From NCBI GenBank assembly GCA_902778925.1, contig CACYZN010000032.1:1-52611 (forward strand): a DNA stretch of 52,611 nt, in the 5' to 3' direction. The notes under the pieces are model-generated. The model searched no databases, was not told the origin of the DNA, and saw only the letters and a list, made by a program, of their open reading frames with translations. Shown one piece after another: positions 1-7,795 of the stretch. This stretch comes from an uncultured Bacteroidota bacterium (GTDB lineage: Bacteria; Bacteroidota; Bacteroidia; Bacteroidales; P3). A program made the position numbers and the translations under genes. Within the stretch, counting starts at the first letter, position 1. Each line of letters starts with the position of its first letter.

Positions 1-621
<621 letters not shown>

Positions 622-653
622 TTAGTTTAAGTTTTAAGGTGTAGCTGCCGCAA

Positions 654-681
654 GAACTGAAACTGACAACTGACAACTAAA
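654..681. repeat. Heptamer array in the groES-groEL spacer
   Basis: Four consecutive 7-bp units of the AACTGAC type (GAACTGA, AACTGAC, AACTGAC, AACTAAA) lie between groES and groEL. A T-rich run at about 606-637 repeats TTTAAG with 6-7 bp spacing. Other heptamer arrays with different sequences occur in the window at 7048-7078 and 51302-51405. No function can be read from the sequence. Confidence 0.6.
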
Positions 682-686
682 ACTCA

Positions 687-851
687 TTAAATGATAGCGT
701 AGATGTCGCTTTCCTTCATGATCATCAGCTTCTCGCCGTCGATTTCGATCTCGGTGCCGCTGTACTTGCCGTAGAGGACTTGGTCGCCCACCTTGACGGT
801 CATCTCATGGTCTTTGGTGCCCTTGCCCACGGCGAGGACTTCGCCGCGCTA
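687..851 (-). pseudogene. groS: Truncated groES (co-chaperonin), 5' third missing
   Basis: The frame reads the C-terminal two thirds of GroES, the 10-kDa lid of the GroEL chamber: [13 protein letters not shown], then [16 protein letters not shown], ending KESDIYAII. GroES is normally about 90 residues. Here only 53 remain, because an in-frame TAG at 849-851 replaces the expected upstream codons. About 37 N-terminal residues, including the start and most of the mobile loop that contacts GroEL, are absent. No in-frame start would restore them, and the missing part is not found in the 160 bp upstream. The break coincides with one arm of an inverted repeat at 843-898. groES is normally essential, so the break is either a real rearrangement with another copy elsewhere or a misassembly. 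Confidence 0.85.
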
Positions 852-898
852 TTTTTTATTTGTTTTACTTCGTTCGGTGAGCCGTGCTTTAGCGCGGC
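843..898. repeat. Inverted repeat at the groES break point
   Basis: GCCGCGCTA at 843-851 is the exact reverse complement of TAGCGCGGC at 890-898, with a 38-bp AT-rich loop. The left arm overlaps the point where recognisable groES sequence stops. The unit looks like a small interspersed palindromic element, which could have mediated a deletion or confused an assembler. Confidence 0.6.
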
Positions 899-912
899 TG
901 CAATCATTATTA

Positions 913-989
913 TCAACAACCGTGCCAAACCACCCAAAACTGTCAACGACTGCCACCCGCTGACAATTTGTCAGCCGTTGTGGCAGTCG
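913..989 (-). promoter_or_regulatory. Sigma-54-like promoter and upstream palindromes before groES
   Basis: On the minus strand, TGGCACG-GTTG-TTGA (927 down to 913) matches the -24/-12 consensus TGGCACG-N4-TTGC with one mismatch, at the final C. Just upstream lie CTGACAATTTGTCAG (960-974) and a perfect 10-bp inverted repeat, CGACTGCCAC at 947-956 and GTGGCAGTCG at 980-989. Nested palindromes upstream of a -24/-12 element would suit binding of an enhancer-type activator. The hairpin could instead help terminate the gene that ends at 1011. The assignment rests on motif matching only. Confidence 0.45.
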
Positions 990-1010
990 CCGATGAAAAG
1001 AAGAAGCAGC

Positions 1011-2114
1011 TTATAGCCGTTGAAAGACGAATTGGCTACCGCTCTCCTTGGTGATGGTGAACTGGTTGTCCACGAGGGGTACGCCCTGGATGGTGAAGCC
1101 GCCGAGGGTATCGGTGCCACCGAATGGACGAAAGTCGAGCGTCAGTCCCCAGCAAGGGGCTCCCACGGCGGGCTGCGTCATCTCGGCGCGCCACATCTCG
1201 AAGCGGCCGAAGCCGAAGGGCCAGATGACATCGGTACGCTCCAGACCGTTGACACCCATCTGTCCGACATACACCTCGGGGTAGACCTCGATGACGTTCC
1301 CGCACACATGCATCACGATGCCGAGTCCCCAGTTGCTGCAGATGTAGGTGTGCCAACGGTCGGTGCGCACCAGTGTGGCTGGATAGCCGAGGGGATTGGT
1401 GTTATAGTGCAGGGTATCGTTGCCGATGGAATTAAGATTGTAAAGTCCCGCTGTGTCGCCCCACTGGTCGATGAGCCAATAGGCGAAGGGTGTGTTCACT
1501 TCGTCGGCGTGGCGGTATTCATACACACCTACGGGATAGTCTGGTTGTGTGATATTTTGGAGTGTGTAATGCAGTGTGATGTACACGAGGTGGTTCACGG
1601 TGTCGAAGCTCCAGATGTAGCCGAAGTCGTTCATGCCGTCATGCTCGTAGGTGATCAGTTCGCCCGACGGCATGGGTGGTTGCGGCGCGGTGGCGTAGGC
1701 GGTGCCGTTCCATGTGCCGGTGTTGGGGTCGTAGCTGACGGTGACGGTCATGCCCTCGTCCTCCATCTGTGCCATCCAGCGCTTCATCTCCTCGCGGTCG
1801 GTAGTGCTGTAGGTGATGGCCTCCTTGGTGGCGACGCGTTTGGTTGCGTGGTTAGCATTGTGGAATGTCACCGTCGAACCCTCTTCGGCCCAGTCGCAGA
1901 AACGGTCGAGCAAGGCCTGCCATTCCGCCTCGGTATACAGATGAACCGATGTGGTTGCGTCGGCATTGTCTGTGGACATGTCATGCCCTGTTCCTGCAGG
2001 CGCTACGGTGTAGACAATATCGCGCTCCTGGCGCAGCTCCTCCTTGTCTTTGTTGCAGGCCGCAAAGATAATCACGGCGGCCAACAGGATGAAAAGTTTG
2101 GCTGTGTGTTTCAT
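1011..2114 (-). CDS. Lipoprotein, paralogue of the ECF-cassette lipoproteins
   Basis: This 367-aa predicted lipoprotein has a signal peptide MKHTAKLFILLAAVIIFAAC, with the lipidated Cys at residue 20. The N-terminal ~130 residues are homologous to the lipoproteins at 5425-6528 and 8450-9277. They share a TEAEWQALLDRFCDWA-type helix, a TVTFHNAN strand, TTDREEMKRWMAQMEDEGMTV and a GTWNGTAYA strand. The C-terminal half is different and unrecognised. ATG 2114 was chosen over the longer frame because it gives the same MKHTAKLF start as the paralogue at 6528. A fragment of the small cassette lipoprotein sits 5 bp upstream, so the pair is a partial copy of the upstream cassette. Function is unknown; exposure at the cell envelope is inferred. 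Confidence 0.75.
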   Translation of the reverse strand: MKHTAKLFILLAAVIIFAACNKDKEELRQERDIVYTVAPAGTGHDMSTDNADATTSVHLYTEAEWQALLDRFCDWAEEGSTVTFHNANHATKRVATKEAITYSTTDREEMKRWMAQMEDEGMTVTVSYDPNTGTWNGTAYATAPQPPMPSGELITYEHDGMNDFGYIWSFDTVNHLVYITLHYTLQNITQPDYPVGVYEYRHADEVNTPFAYWLIDQWGDTAGLYNLNSIGNDTLHYNTNPLGYPATLVRTDRWHTYICSNWGLGIVMHVCGNVIEVYPEVYVGQMGVNGLERTDVIWPFGFGRFEMWRAEMTQPAVGAPCWGLTLDFRPFGGTDTLGGFTIQGVPLVDNQFTITKESGSQFVFQRL

Positions 2115-2119
2115 ATACC

Positions 2120-2215
2120 TTATTTGTTGTTTTCTAGATTGTTCATCTGATAGTCCAGCAGCGCCTCGCGCTGTTCCTCGGTGTCGATGCGGTAGAAGGC
2201 GATGGCAGTCGCCGT
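2120..2215 (-). pseudogene. 3' fragment of a small cassette lipoprotein gene
   Basis: On the minus strand this reads AIAFYRIDTEEQREALLDYQ followed by MNNLENNK and a stop. It is nearly identical to the last ~30 residues of the lipoprotein at 6534-6950. Everything 5' of this is missing: the fragment begins about 20 bp after the stop of the T9SS gene at 2235. It is a scar of a duplication of the small-lipoprotein/large-lipoprotein pair, truncated at its 5' end where the T9SS gene now lies. Confidence 0.8.
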
Positions 2216-2234
2216 CTTTTGCGTAAACCAATTT

Positions 2235-5200
2235 TTAGAACACTATTACTTTACGGGCGGCTGATGTCCCTATGCGGACAAGGTAGACGCCGGGGCGTAG
2301 GGGCGCATTGTGTTCGACTTGGCGGCCCATCATGTCGTAGATATTCACTTCCATGCCATCAGTGCCTTCCACCACCACTCTCTTTTCGCGCACATACACT
2401 CGCACATTGTCCTCTCCGGTCGGGGCAATCCCCACGCGCACGCTGTCGGTGGCATGGATGTTCACCTCGTCAAGGGCAATCGTCAGAGACAAGTTATCGT
2501 CGGAAATCCTGCCGGCCACCATGAAGGCAATTCGGACGGGCTGTCCGGCGTAATCGCCGAGCATGAGGCTGTGCTGATGGAAGTAGTCGTCGCTGGAAGC
2601 TTCGGCAGTGTCGGTGTAGAGCAACGTGGTGAAGCAGACGGTCTCGTCGCATCCTGCCGGTGATAACAGGACACTGTAGGGGGTATCGCTCCGGGCGGCA
2701 CTCCAGGACAATTCATACACCACGTCGTTGTCAGGCAAAATTATCTGCGGCGACACTGCCCAAAGGTATGACATGTCGCTGCTGTCAATACTCCAGCTCC
2801 AGAGGAAGTTCTGCTCATGGATTTCCACGCTCACAAAACCGGCGGTGTCGGGATTGAACACCTGCCAGCATCCGGCACTCTCGCTGCCCGCGTCGAAACT
2901 CTCCGTGTAGGGGAACTCGGTGATGGCGGTGCAGTTGATGACAGTTACAGGAGTGACGGTGGTGTCAAGACCGAAGTGGTTGTCTGCCACCACGGTGATG
3001 GTGTCCACCCCTTCAGTAAGATAACTGATGGTAAGCATGTTGCTGTCCGGTATCATCGAGGCTTCTCCCCTGTCGACCATCGCACTGTGCCATGTGTAGG
3101 TAACATCTATATGGTTCCCGAACAGCAGGTCGGCATTGAGCGTTACGGCGTCGCCCAGATGCACAGGATGCTCCACGCCCGTCTGCGCCGCCACCGTGCG
3201 CTCGTAGCCAGATGGGGCCGAAACCTGCACTACAGGTGGGAGGTCACTGCGCACACTCACGTCGTCGAGCCAAATGAGGCCCCTGCCACAGTGTGATATA
3301 TGACGGAAGGCAATCCAGATGGTCTGTCCGGCATAAGCGTCGAGGTCGAGGTCTGTCCGGCGGAATGCATCGCTGTAATCTTCTGCGACGCGATAGAGCG
3401 TGTCGGTAAAGTTGTTGACCGACTGGCGGCCTTGTGTCGAAACCAGTACTTCGAGTATTGGACTGGGATAATCGGCCGGAGGAATGCTGGTTACCATCAA
3501 ACGCTGGAATGAGAGGGTGGCACCTTGAATTCCGGCGGGAATTTCGATTGCGGGTGTCACCAACCATGCGTCGCGTTCCCAGCCACTGGCGAAGAATGAG
3601 GCTATGGTGTGGCTGCCACCCCAATCCACGAACATGTTGGAGATGCTCCATGTGGACAGCGGGTTACCATCGTTGCTTATGCTCTTCCAGCAGTCGGCTC
3701 CGTTCTCGAAGTCCTCGTCGAAAGGCATGGTGACATGCGTGCAGGGTGTTATCTCCACGATGTGTTGCACCGTGTCGCTGCCCCAGGCATTGGAAGCCAC
3801 GGCGGTGAGGGTGTCGGTGCCGCCGATGGAGTAGACTATGGCAAGTGTGTCGCCATAGGCATTCATCGTGGCCAAACCGGCCTGCGCCATCGACGAGTAC
3901 CATACCACAGTGGCGTGTGGCTGACCACCCACATAGAAATCATCGTGCACCACGGCGAAGAAGTTAGTGTCCTCGGGCAGCACAGTGGCGGGTCCGCTGA
4001 CGAGCACATGCGGCAGCGAGTCTGTCAAAGGCTGTATAATAAGATTGTCCAGTTTCAGACGGCAGTAGTTCCCGCGCCAGCGGAAGAGCAGCCAGGCAGG
4101 GCCGCCGCAGGTTGTCAGTGTGTCGGTGGCAAAGGTGTAGGTGTGCCAGCCTGCATTGGTGCCTCCCGGAACTGTCAACAGCGTGATGGCACTGTCGATA
4201 TAGTTTGTGTCGGATACAAGCATCACTTCGAAGGGACCGAAAGTGGGAAACTCGGAGTAGGTCGGCGAGGACTGCATCCACACGTCGAATTGTATGCGCC
4301 AACGGTTGGCAGGCCCCTGCAGCAGCGGCGTGAGGGCAACAATGGGATACCTCAGCGTGTTGTAGAGGTTCAACTCCTGTTGCTGCACCGAGGGAAGGGT
4401 ATTCGAGTAGTGGTTGGGATTCTCCTCAAATCCTATCCATTCTGTCGGCAATTGCCCATTCACTACGTTGTTAAAGTCTTCGCTGAAAGGCAACGGCACA
4501 AATCCACCGGTGTGGACGGTGACACTGACCGCCTCGGTGGTGTCACCGCCGGTACAGAGGGCTTGGATGCCGAAGGTGTAGTCGGTCAACATCGCCAGCT
4601 GGCTTATACCGTAGCTGGTGTCGGTAACGGTGGCCACAATGCTGTCGTTCAAAGTCACCAGCCACGAGGATTCCTCCCCCGAGGGGGCCCAATGAACGTA
4701 CACCGAGTCGTAGCCCACCACATTGGCCATCACCGATGCCACCGGCTGGCAGCCGAACTTCTGCAAAACGATGTTGTCCACCGATGCCGGCGGGTCAGTG
4801 CCGTAGGAGGGGTCGTTCACCCAGATGCAGACCAGCTTCCAGTTGCCTGAATCAGCAATAAAGTCGGTCTCCACCGTTGTGAAGGGGGGAGTTGTCGAAG
4901 AGGAAATGTTGGACATATAGCAGCTATTGCCCGTCAGCGGCGAGAGGCAAATCCACCCTTCCGGCAAGTTCTCGGCGAAGTCGCGGGCACTCTGCCACGA
5001 GGTGATCATCGTAGTGTCGGGCACCACCGTGTCGGGCACCAGCGCCACACGTAGGTAGTCGTAGAAACTTTCGCCGACAGCACGCCAACGGAAACTGCAG
5101 CGGTACATGCCGCCGCCTAGCGTCAGGCTCTTCACAGCCCAGGCGCAGGTCGCGGTAGTATTGGTATAGGCGTTGGTCGCGCCACCGTCATTGCTGATAT

Positions 5201-5411
5201 ACAACGAACGGCTGCCACTGTCGGCCACCGCCGTGCCGATATGCCAGCGGTTGGGACCGCCGTAGAACGTCCATGCCGTGTCGTCGCCCACCTCAAAACC
5301 GGTACTGTACACCACCGGGTTCTGTCCCCACACTACACTGACCATTATACCCATAAAAGCAAATGACAGAATCTTTTTCATTTTCCCAATATTTTTCATT
5401 ATCATAGTCAA
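2235..5411 (-). CDS. T9SS-sorted surface protein with choice-of-anchor J-like modules
   Basis: This is a secreted or cell-surface protein of up to 1058 aa, exported by Sec and then by the type IX system. The signal peptide ends near VVWGQ. Three jelly-roll-like modules open with similar motifs: FSEDFNN near residue 305, FDEDFENGADCW near 562 and TESFDAGSESAGCW near 834. They are separated by Ig/fibronectin-like strands with SGPATVLPEDT- and SAPSGYERT-type segments. The last ~75 residues are a type A sorting domain (VNIYDMMGRQVEH, then LRPGVYLVRI, then KVIVF). The start may be MKN at 5399 or MKK at 5381. It is the 13-bp-spaced downstream neighbour of the lipoprotein at 5425-6528, so it is probably co-transcribed with that ECF cassette. 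The ligand is unknown. Confidence 0.85.
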   Translation of the reverse strand: MTMIMKNIGKMKKILSFAFMGIMVSVVWGQNPVVYSTGFEVGDDTAWTFYGGPNRWHIGTAVADSGSRSLYISNDGGATNAYTNTTATCAWAVKSLTLGGGMYRCSFRWRAVGESFYDYLRVALVPDTVVPDTTMITSWQSARDFAENLPEGWICLSPLTGNSCYMSNISSSTTPPFTTVETDFIADSGNWKLVCIWVNDPSYGTDPPASVDNIVLQKFGCQPVASVMANVVGYDSVYVHWAPSGEESSWLVTLNDSIVATVTDTSYGISQLAMLTDYTFGIQALCTGGDTTEAVSVTVHTGGFVPLPFSEDFNNVVNGQLPTEWIGFEENPNHYSNTLPSVQQQELNLYNTLRYPIVALTPLLQGPANRWRIQFDVWMQSSPTYSEFPTFGPFEVMLVSDTNYIDSAITLLTVPGGTNAGWHTYTFATDTLTTCGGPAWLLFRWRGNYCRLKLDNLIIQPLTDSLPHVLVSGPATVLPEDTNFFAVVHDDFYVGGQPHATVVWYSSMAQAGLATMNAYGDTLAIVYSIGGTDTLTAVASNAWGSDTVQHIVEITPCTHVTMPFDEDFENGADCWKSISNDGNPLSTWSISNMFVDWGGSHTIASFFASGWERDAWLVTPAIEIPAGIQGATLSFQRLMVTSIPPADYPSPILEVLVSTQGRQSVNNFTDTLYRVAEDYSDAFRRTDLDLDAYAGQTIWIAFRHISHCGRGLIWLDDVSVRSDLPPVVQVSAPSGYERTVAAQTGVEHPVHLGDAVTLNADLLFGNHIDVTYTWHSAMVDRGEASMIPDSNMLTISYLTEGVDTITVVADNHFGLDTTVTPVTVINCTAITEFPYTESFDAGSESAGCWQVFNPDTAGFVSVEIHEQNFLWSWSIDSSDMSYLWAVSPQIILPDNDVVYELSWSAARSDTPYSVLLSPAGCDETVCFTTLLYTDTAEASSDDYFHQHSLMLGDYAGQPVRIAFMVAGRISDDNLSLTIALDEVNIHATDSVRVGIAPTGEDNVRVYVREKRVVVEGTDGMEVNIYDMMGRQVEHNAPLRPGVYLVRIGTSAARKVIVF

Positions 5412-5424
5412 TAGTTAATCAATT

Positions 5425-6528
5425 TTACAGGTTCTCTTTAATCAACCTTACCGGTCCTCCCATCTGCCGAAGTTCGGCGGTGCCGGTGCCAGTGTAGCGC
5501 TCCCATACCGAGAGCACGTATGCCTTGTCGCTCCCCAGGCTGTCGGCTAGCCAGAAAAGACCATACTTGTTGAAGTCGTAAACCGTTGTACCGTTGCGTC
5601 GTCCCGCTGTGGGGAGGAAGATGGCTCCTGCCTCCTCCATGCATTGCCAGTCAGCGATGGTGTAGAGGTTGCTGTACCAGCCGTTTTCCTGCAACGTGGT
5701 GGGCGTCTGCCCATTGTTGTTAATTCCCACGGGCAATGTCACGCCCTCAGGATGAACGTAGTTGTCAGGGAATAGAATCAGACCGTGCAGGTTGTTGACC
5801 ACCGCCAAGGCGTAGCGCGCGTTCTCCACGCCGTTCACCGTCGAGGCGCTGCGCTGTGTCATCAGGTAAGTGGCCTCATCGTGAGTCATCAGGCGCCATC
5901 CCGATTGGCTGTAGCCGTTGGAGTCCCAGCCATGCAGATCCACCCATCCGTCATATCCCGTCCCGATGAACTCGTTGGCGTGTCCTACGCAGTCGAACTG
6001 TTGCTGGGCGAAACGCCAGCTGTCCGTCGTGGCCTTGTATTGCAGAATGCCGCGCGAGAAGCGTACCTCCACGCCGTCGCCCACCGAGAAGGTGGAGAGA
6101 GAAGCGCCCTCTCCATCGAAAGCATTGCTGGTATGGTGCATCACAGCATAGGCTATGCCGTTCCACACACCTGTCTCGGTGTTGTAAGTGATGGTGACTG
6201 TCATGCCTGCATCCTCCATCCGTGTGCACCAGTCTTTCATCTCCTCGCGGCTCGTGGTACTGAATGTTACGTTTCCTTTCGTTTTGCTGAGGGTGGGTTG
6301 GACATTTTCGTTGTAGAATGTCACGATGCTGCCCCTGGCAGCCTGTTCGAGCAGGTTGTCCAGCAGCGCGTCCCATTGTTCCTCGCCGTGGCCGGTGGAT
6401 CGATGGTTCTCACCGTCGACATAGTAAACAATGACGCGTTCGTATATCACTTCGTTGGGTTCGGGGTTGCAGGCCGCAAACATCAGCACGGCGGCCAGGA
6501 GAGTGAATAATTTGGCTGTATGTTTCAT
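5425..6528 (-). CDS. Cassette A lipoprotein with FISUMP-like C-terminal domain
   Basis: This is a 367-aa predicted lipoprotein (MKHTAKLFTLLAAVLMFAAC, lipidated Cys 20). The N-terminal ~130 residues form the module shared with 1011-2114 and 8450-9277. The C-terminal ~190 residues look like the FISUMP-type domain common on Bacteroidota and Fibrobacter surface proteins: SGWRLMTHDEATYL, then NNLHGLILFPDN, then EEAGAIFLPTAGRR, ending GGPVRLIKE. It starts 5 bp after the small lipoprotein gene and is fourth in the operon sigma, anti-sigma, small lipoprotein, lipoprotein. An envelope location is predicted. The molecular role is unknown. Confidence 0.8.
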   Translation of the reverse strand: MKHTAKLFTLLAAVLMFAACNPEPNEVIYERVIVYYVDGENHRSTGHGEEQWDALLDNLLEQAARGSIVTFYNENVQPTLSKTKGNVTFSTTSREEMKDWCTRMEDAGMTVTITYNTETGVWNGIAYAVMHHTSNAFDGEGASLSTFSVGDGVEVRFSRGILQYKATTDSWRFAQQQFDCVGHANEFIGTGYDGWVDLHGWDSNGYSQSGWRLMTHDEATYLMTQRSASTVNGVENARYALAVVNNLHGLILFPDNYVHPEGVTLPVGINNNGQTPTTLQENGWYSNLYTIADWQCMEEAGAIFLPTAGRRNGTTVYDFNKYGLFWLADSLGSDKAYVLSVWERYTGTGTAELRQMGGPVRLIKENL

Positions 6529-6533
6529 TTATC

Positions 6534-6950
6534 TTATTTATTATTTTCCAGATTGTTCAATTGATAGTTCAACAACGCCTCGCGCTGTTCCTCGGTGTCG
6601 ATGCGGTAGAAGGCGATGGTGCGGTCGGTGTGTATGGCCATGGCGCGCCAAGCAGGGCGCACGCTGCGCTTCACACGATTGGCGGGCTCATCGATGTCGC
6701 CCATCCAGCTAGTGATGCCTTCCGAGGTGCGGATGTCGAACTCTTCCTTCAGCCCTTGCCATGCCACGCTGTCGTCGGCCACGAGGATGACCACGTCGGT
6801 CTTCACCGTGTCGCAGAGCTGGAAGCCCTTGACCTGCGCCACCGTCAGGTCTTGCCGAGCTGCATACTGCCGGTACAGCGGCACCTCCTCCACCTCGCGC
6901 GAGCAGGCGAGAAGCATCAGCGGCAGCAGTATAAGCAGTGTCTTTTTCAT
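6534..6950 (-). CDS. Cassette A small lipoprotein
   Basis: This is a 138-aa predicted lipoprotein with signal MKKTLLILLPLMLLAC and lipobox LLAC. It is homologous over its length to the 143-aa protein at 9274-9705: both have Y..Y..R..LT.A.V, then DTV..DVV.L, then W..LK.E.DI, then DR.I..YR...EEQ..ALL.YQLN. A third, broken copy is at 2120-2215. It begins 3 bp after the anti-sigma-like gene and ends 5 bp before the larger lipoprotein, so the three are tightly co-expressed. I do not recognise a named family. Its constant place between a membrane anti-sigma and an outer lipoprotein makes a periplasmic sensing or relay role a reasonable guess. Confidence 0.75.
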   Translation of the reverse strand: MKKTLLILLPLMLLACSREVEEVPLYRQYAARQDLTVAQVKGFQLCDTVKTDVVILVADDSVAWQGLKEEFDIRTSEGITSWMGDIDEPANRVKRSVRPAWRAMAIHTDRTIAFYRIDTEEQREALLNYQLNNLENNK

Positions 6951-6953
6951 AAT

Positions 6954-7238
6954 TCAAATTTCACTATTCATAATTAATATATTGGCAGCCACGTCGGCCC
7001 AATGGCCTTCGGCAATGCCGCTGCGGTTGCAGGCGACGGCATCGTAAGTGGCGAGTGGGGAGTGGAGAGTGGAGAGTGTTATGCCGGCTGCAACGGACAC
7101 AACTGCCACAGAGACTACAGTTGCCAGCGCTGTGCGGCGGCGGCGCAGCCATGCGGGGTAGTCCTGCTGCAGACGTTGTTGCAGGCCTTGCCGCTCCTCA
7201 TGCTCCCAAAGTTCTTCAAAGGTCATATTGTGTTCCAT
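6954..7238 (-). CDS. Cassette A single-span anti-sigma-like protein
   Basis: This 94-aa protein has three parts: an N-terminal cytosolic helix (MTFEELWEHEERQGLQQRL), an Arg-rich stop (AWLRRRR) followed by one membrane span (TALATVVSVAVVSVAAGITL), and a short periplasmic tail ending NRSGIAEGHWADVAANILI. It aligns with the 99-aa protein at 9742-10041, notably FDELWE in the N-terminal helix and NRaG.A...W.DlA..lL in the tail. It overlaps the sigma gene, the usual arrangement for an ECF anti-sigma. ATG 7238 gives a 16-bp overlap like that in cassette C; an internal ATG at 7226 gives an ATGA overlap and is also possible. It lacks the FecR domain usual in Bacteroidota. The anti-sigma role is inferred from size, topology and position. 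The periplasmic linker is encoded by a heptamer array. Confidence 0.7.
   Translation of the reverse strand: MEHNMTFEELWEHEERQGLQQRLQQDYPAWLRRRRTALATVVSVAVVSVAAGITLSTLHSPLATYDAVACNRSGIAEGHWADVAANILIMNSEI
7048..7078. repeat. GTGGAGA heptamer array inside the anti-sigma gene
   Basis: On the plus strand the units GTGGCGA, GTGGGGA, GTGGAGA and GTGGAGA, then GTG, follow one another. They encode the linker just after the membrane span (STLHSPLAT). The same heptamer in complement (CCACTCT) forms the long array at 51343-51405. Loss or gain of one unit would shift the reading frame of the conserved periplasmic tail. Confidence 0.65.
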
Positions 7239-7699
7239 TGTTCTCTCAGTTTTTCTTTTATCCGCATCAGGCGGACGCCTATGTTGTTCTTTGTCATTCC
7301 CACCTGTCGGCCTATCTCCTTGTAGTCGTAGCCCTCGAGGTGCATTGTCACTATTGTGTGGTCGGGTTCGGGTAGCTGGGCGATGAGTTCGTGGAGTGTG
7401 TCGTGGAGTGTGGTGTCGTCGGCTGGAGCGTCGTAGTTCTCTGGCAGAGGCTGACTGTCGTTCGTCCTTTTGCGCCGTTGGTCGATACATGTGCTGCGCG
7501 CCACTCGCCATATCCATGCTGCCTGTTTCGGGGCCAATGTTATGCTAAAGAGCTGTTCCCGAAGGTTCCACAGTGCCAGTGTGGTCTCCTGCAACAGGTC
7601 GTCGACCTCCAGACCGTCGCATCTGTAGCGGCGGCAGACCGAGAAGAGCAACCCGCGGTAGCGGAGCATCAACTCACTGAACGTTTCTGTGTCCTTCAC
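7223..7699 (-). CDS. ECF sigma factor, cassette A
   Basis: This is a 158-aa extracytoplasmic-function sigma factor that directs RNA polymerase to a small regulon. Region 2 is at about residues 8-60 (LMLRYRGLLFSVCRRY, then VDDLLQETTLALW, then QAAWIWRVARS). Region 4 has LPEPDHTIVTMHLEGYDYKE followed by the helix-turn-helix IGRQVGMTKNNIGVRLMRIK. The GTG at 7699 is chosen because it gives gap-free alignment with the cassette B sigma (MKDTETFSELM and MKPNDPFDELL) and lies directly downstream of a predicted -10 element. The upstream TTG at 7726 lies inside that promoter. First gene of the cassette A operon, and probably autoregulated through the motif at 7701-7734. Confidence 0.88.
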   Translation of the reverse strand: MKDTETFSELMLRYRGLLFSVCRRYRCDGLEVDDLLQETTLALWNLREQLFSITLAPKQAAWIWRVARSTCIDQRRKRTNDSQPLPENYDAPADDTTLHDTLHELIAQLPEPDHTIVTMHLEGYDYKEIGRQVGMTKNNIGVRLMRIKEKLREQWNTI

Positions 7700-7700
7700 A

Positions 7701-7734
7701 CTATAATAACGAATCCAGGGGGGCAAAAATTACA
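7701..7734 (-). promoter_or_regulatory. Predicted ECF promoter of cassette A
   Basis: On the minus strand TGTAATTTTT begins at 7734 and CGTTATTATAG begins at 7711, 23 nt after the start of TGTA. The same two blocks with the same spacing precede sigma B (10523-10556) and the lipoprotein gene at 8350 (8401-8434). A weaker form precedes sigma C. TGTA at -35 and CGT at -10 fit ECF-type promoters. The GTG start of the sigma gene follows within a few bases, so the mRNA would be almost leaderless. Confidence 0.7.
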
Positions 7735-7741
7735 ACGCCAT

Positions 7742-7770
7742 AAAAAAAAAGCCCGCCAATTACGGCGGGC
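7742..7770 (-). terminator. Rho-independent terminator after the 7796-8350 lipoprotein
   Basis: GCCCGCC and GGCGGGC form a perfect 7-bp stem with a 6-nt loop. On the minus strand the stem is followed by nine T residues. It separates cassette B's last gene from the cassette A promoter. Confidence 0.9.
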
Positions 7771-7795
7771 CTTCTCAGCTTATGATGGTAATCTA

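Noticed and set aside
3609-4850. 413-aa open frame antisense to the T9SS gene at 2235-5411
   Set aside because: Composition artefact; the sense frame has signal peptide, modules and sorting domain.
7700-7726. TTG start of sigma A at 7726
   Set aside because: It lies inside the predicted promoter, and the extra residues have no counterpart in sigma B.
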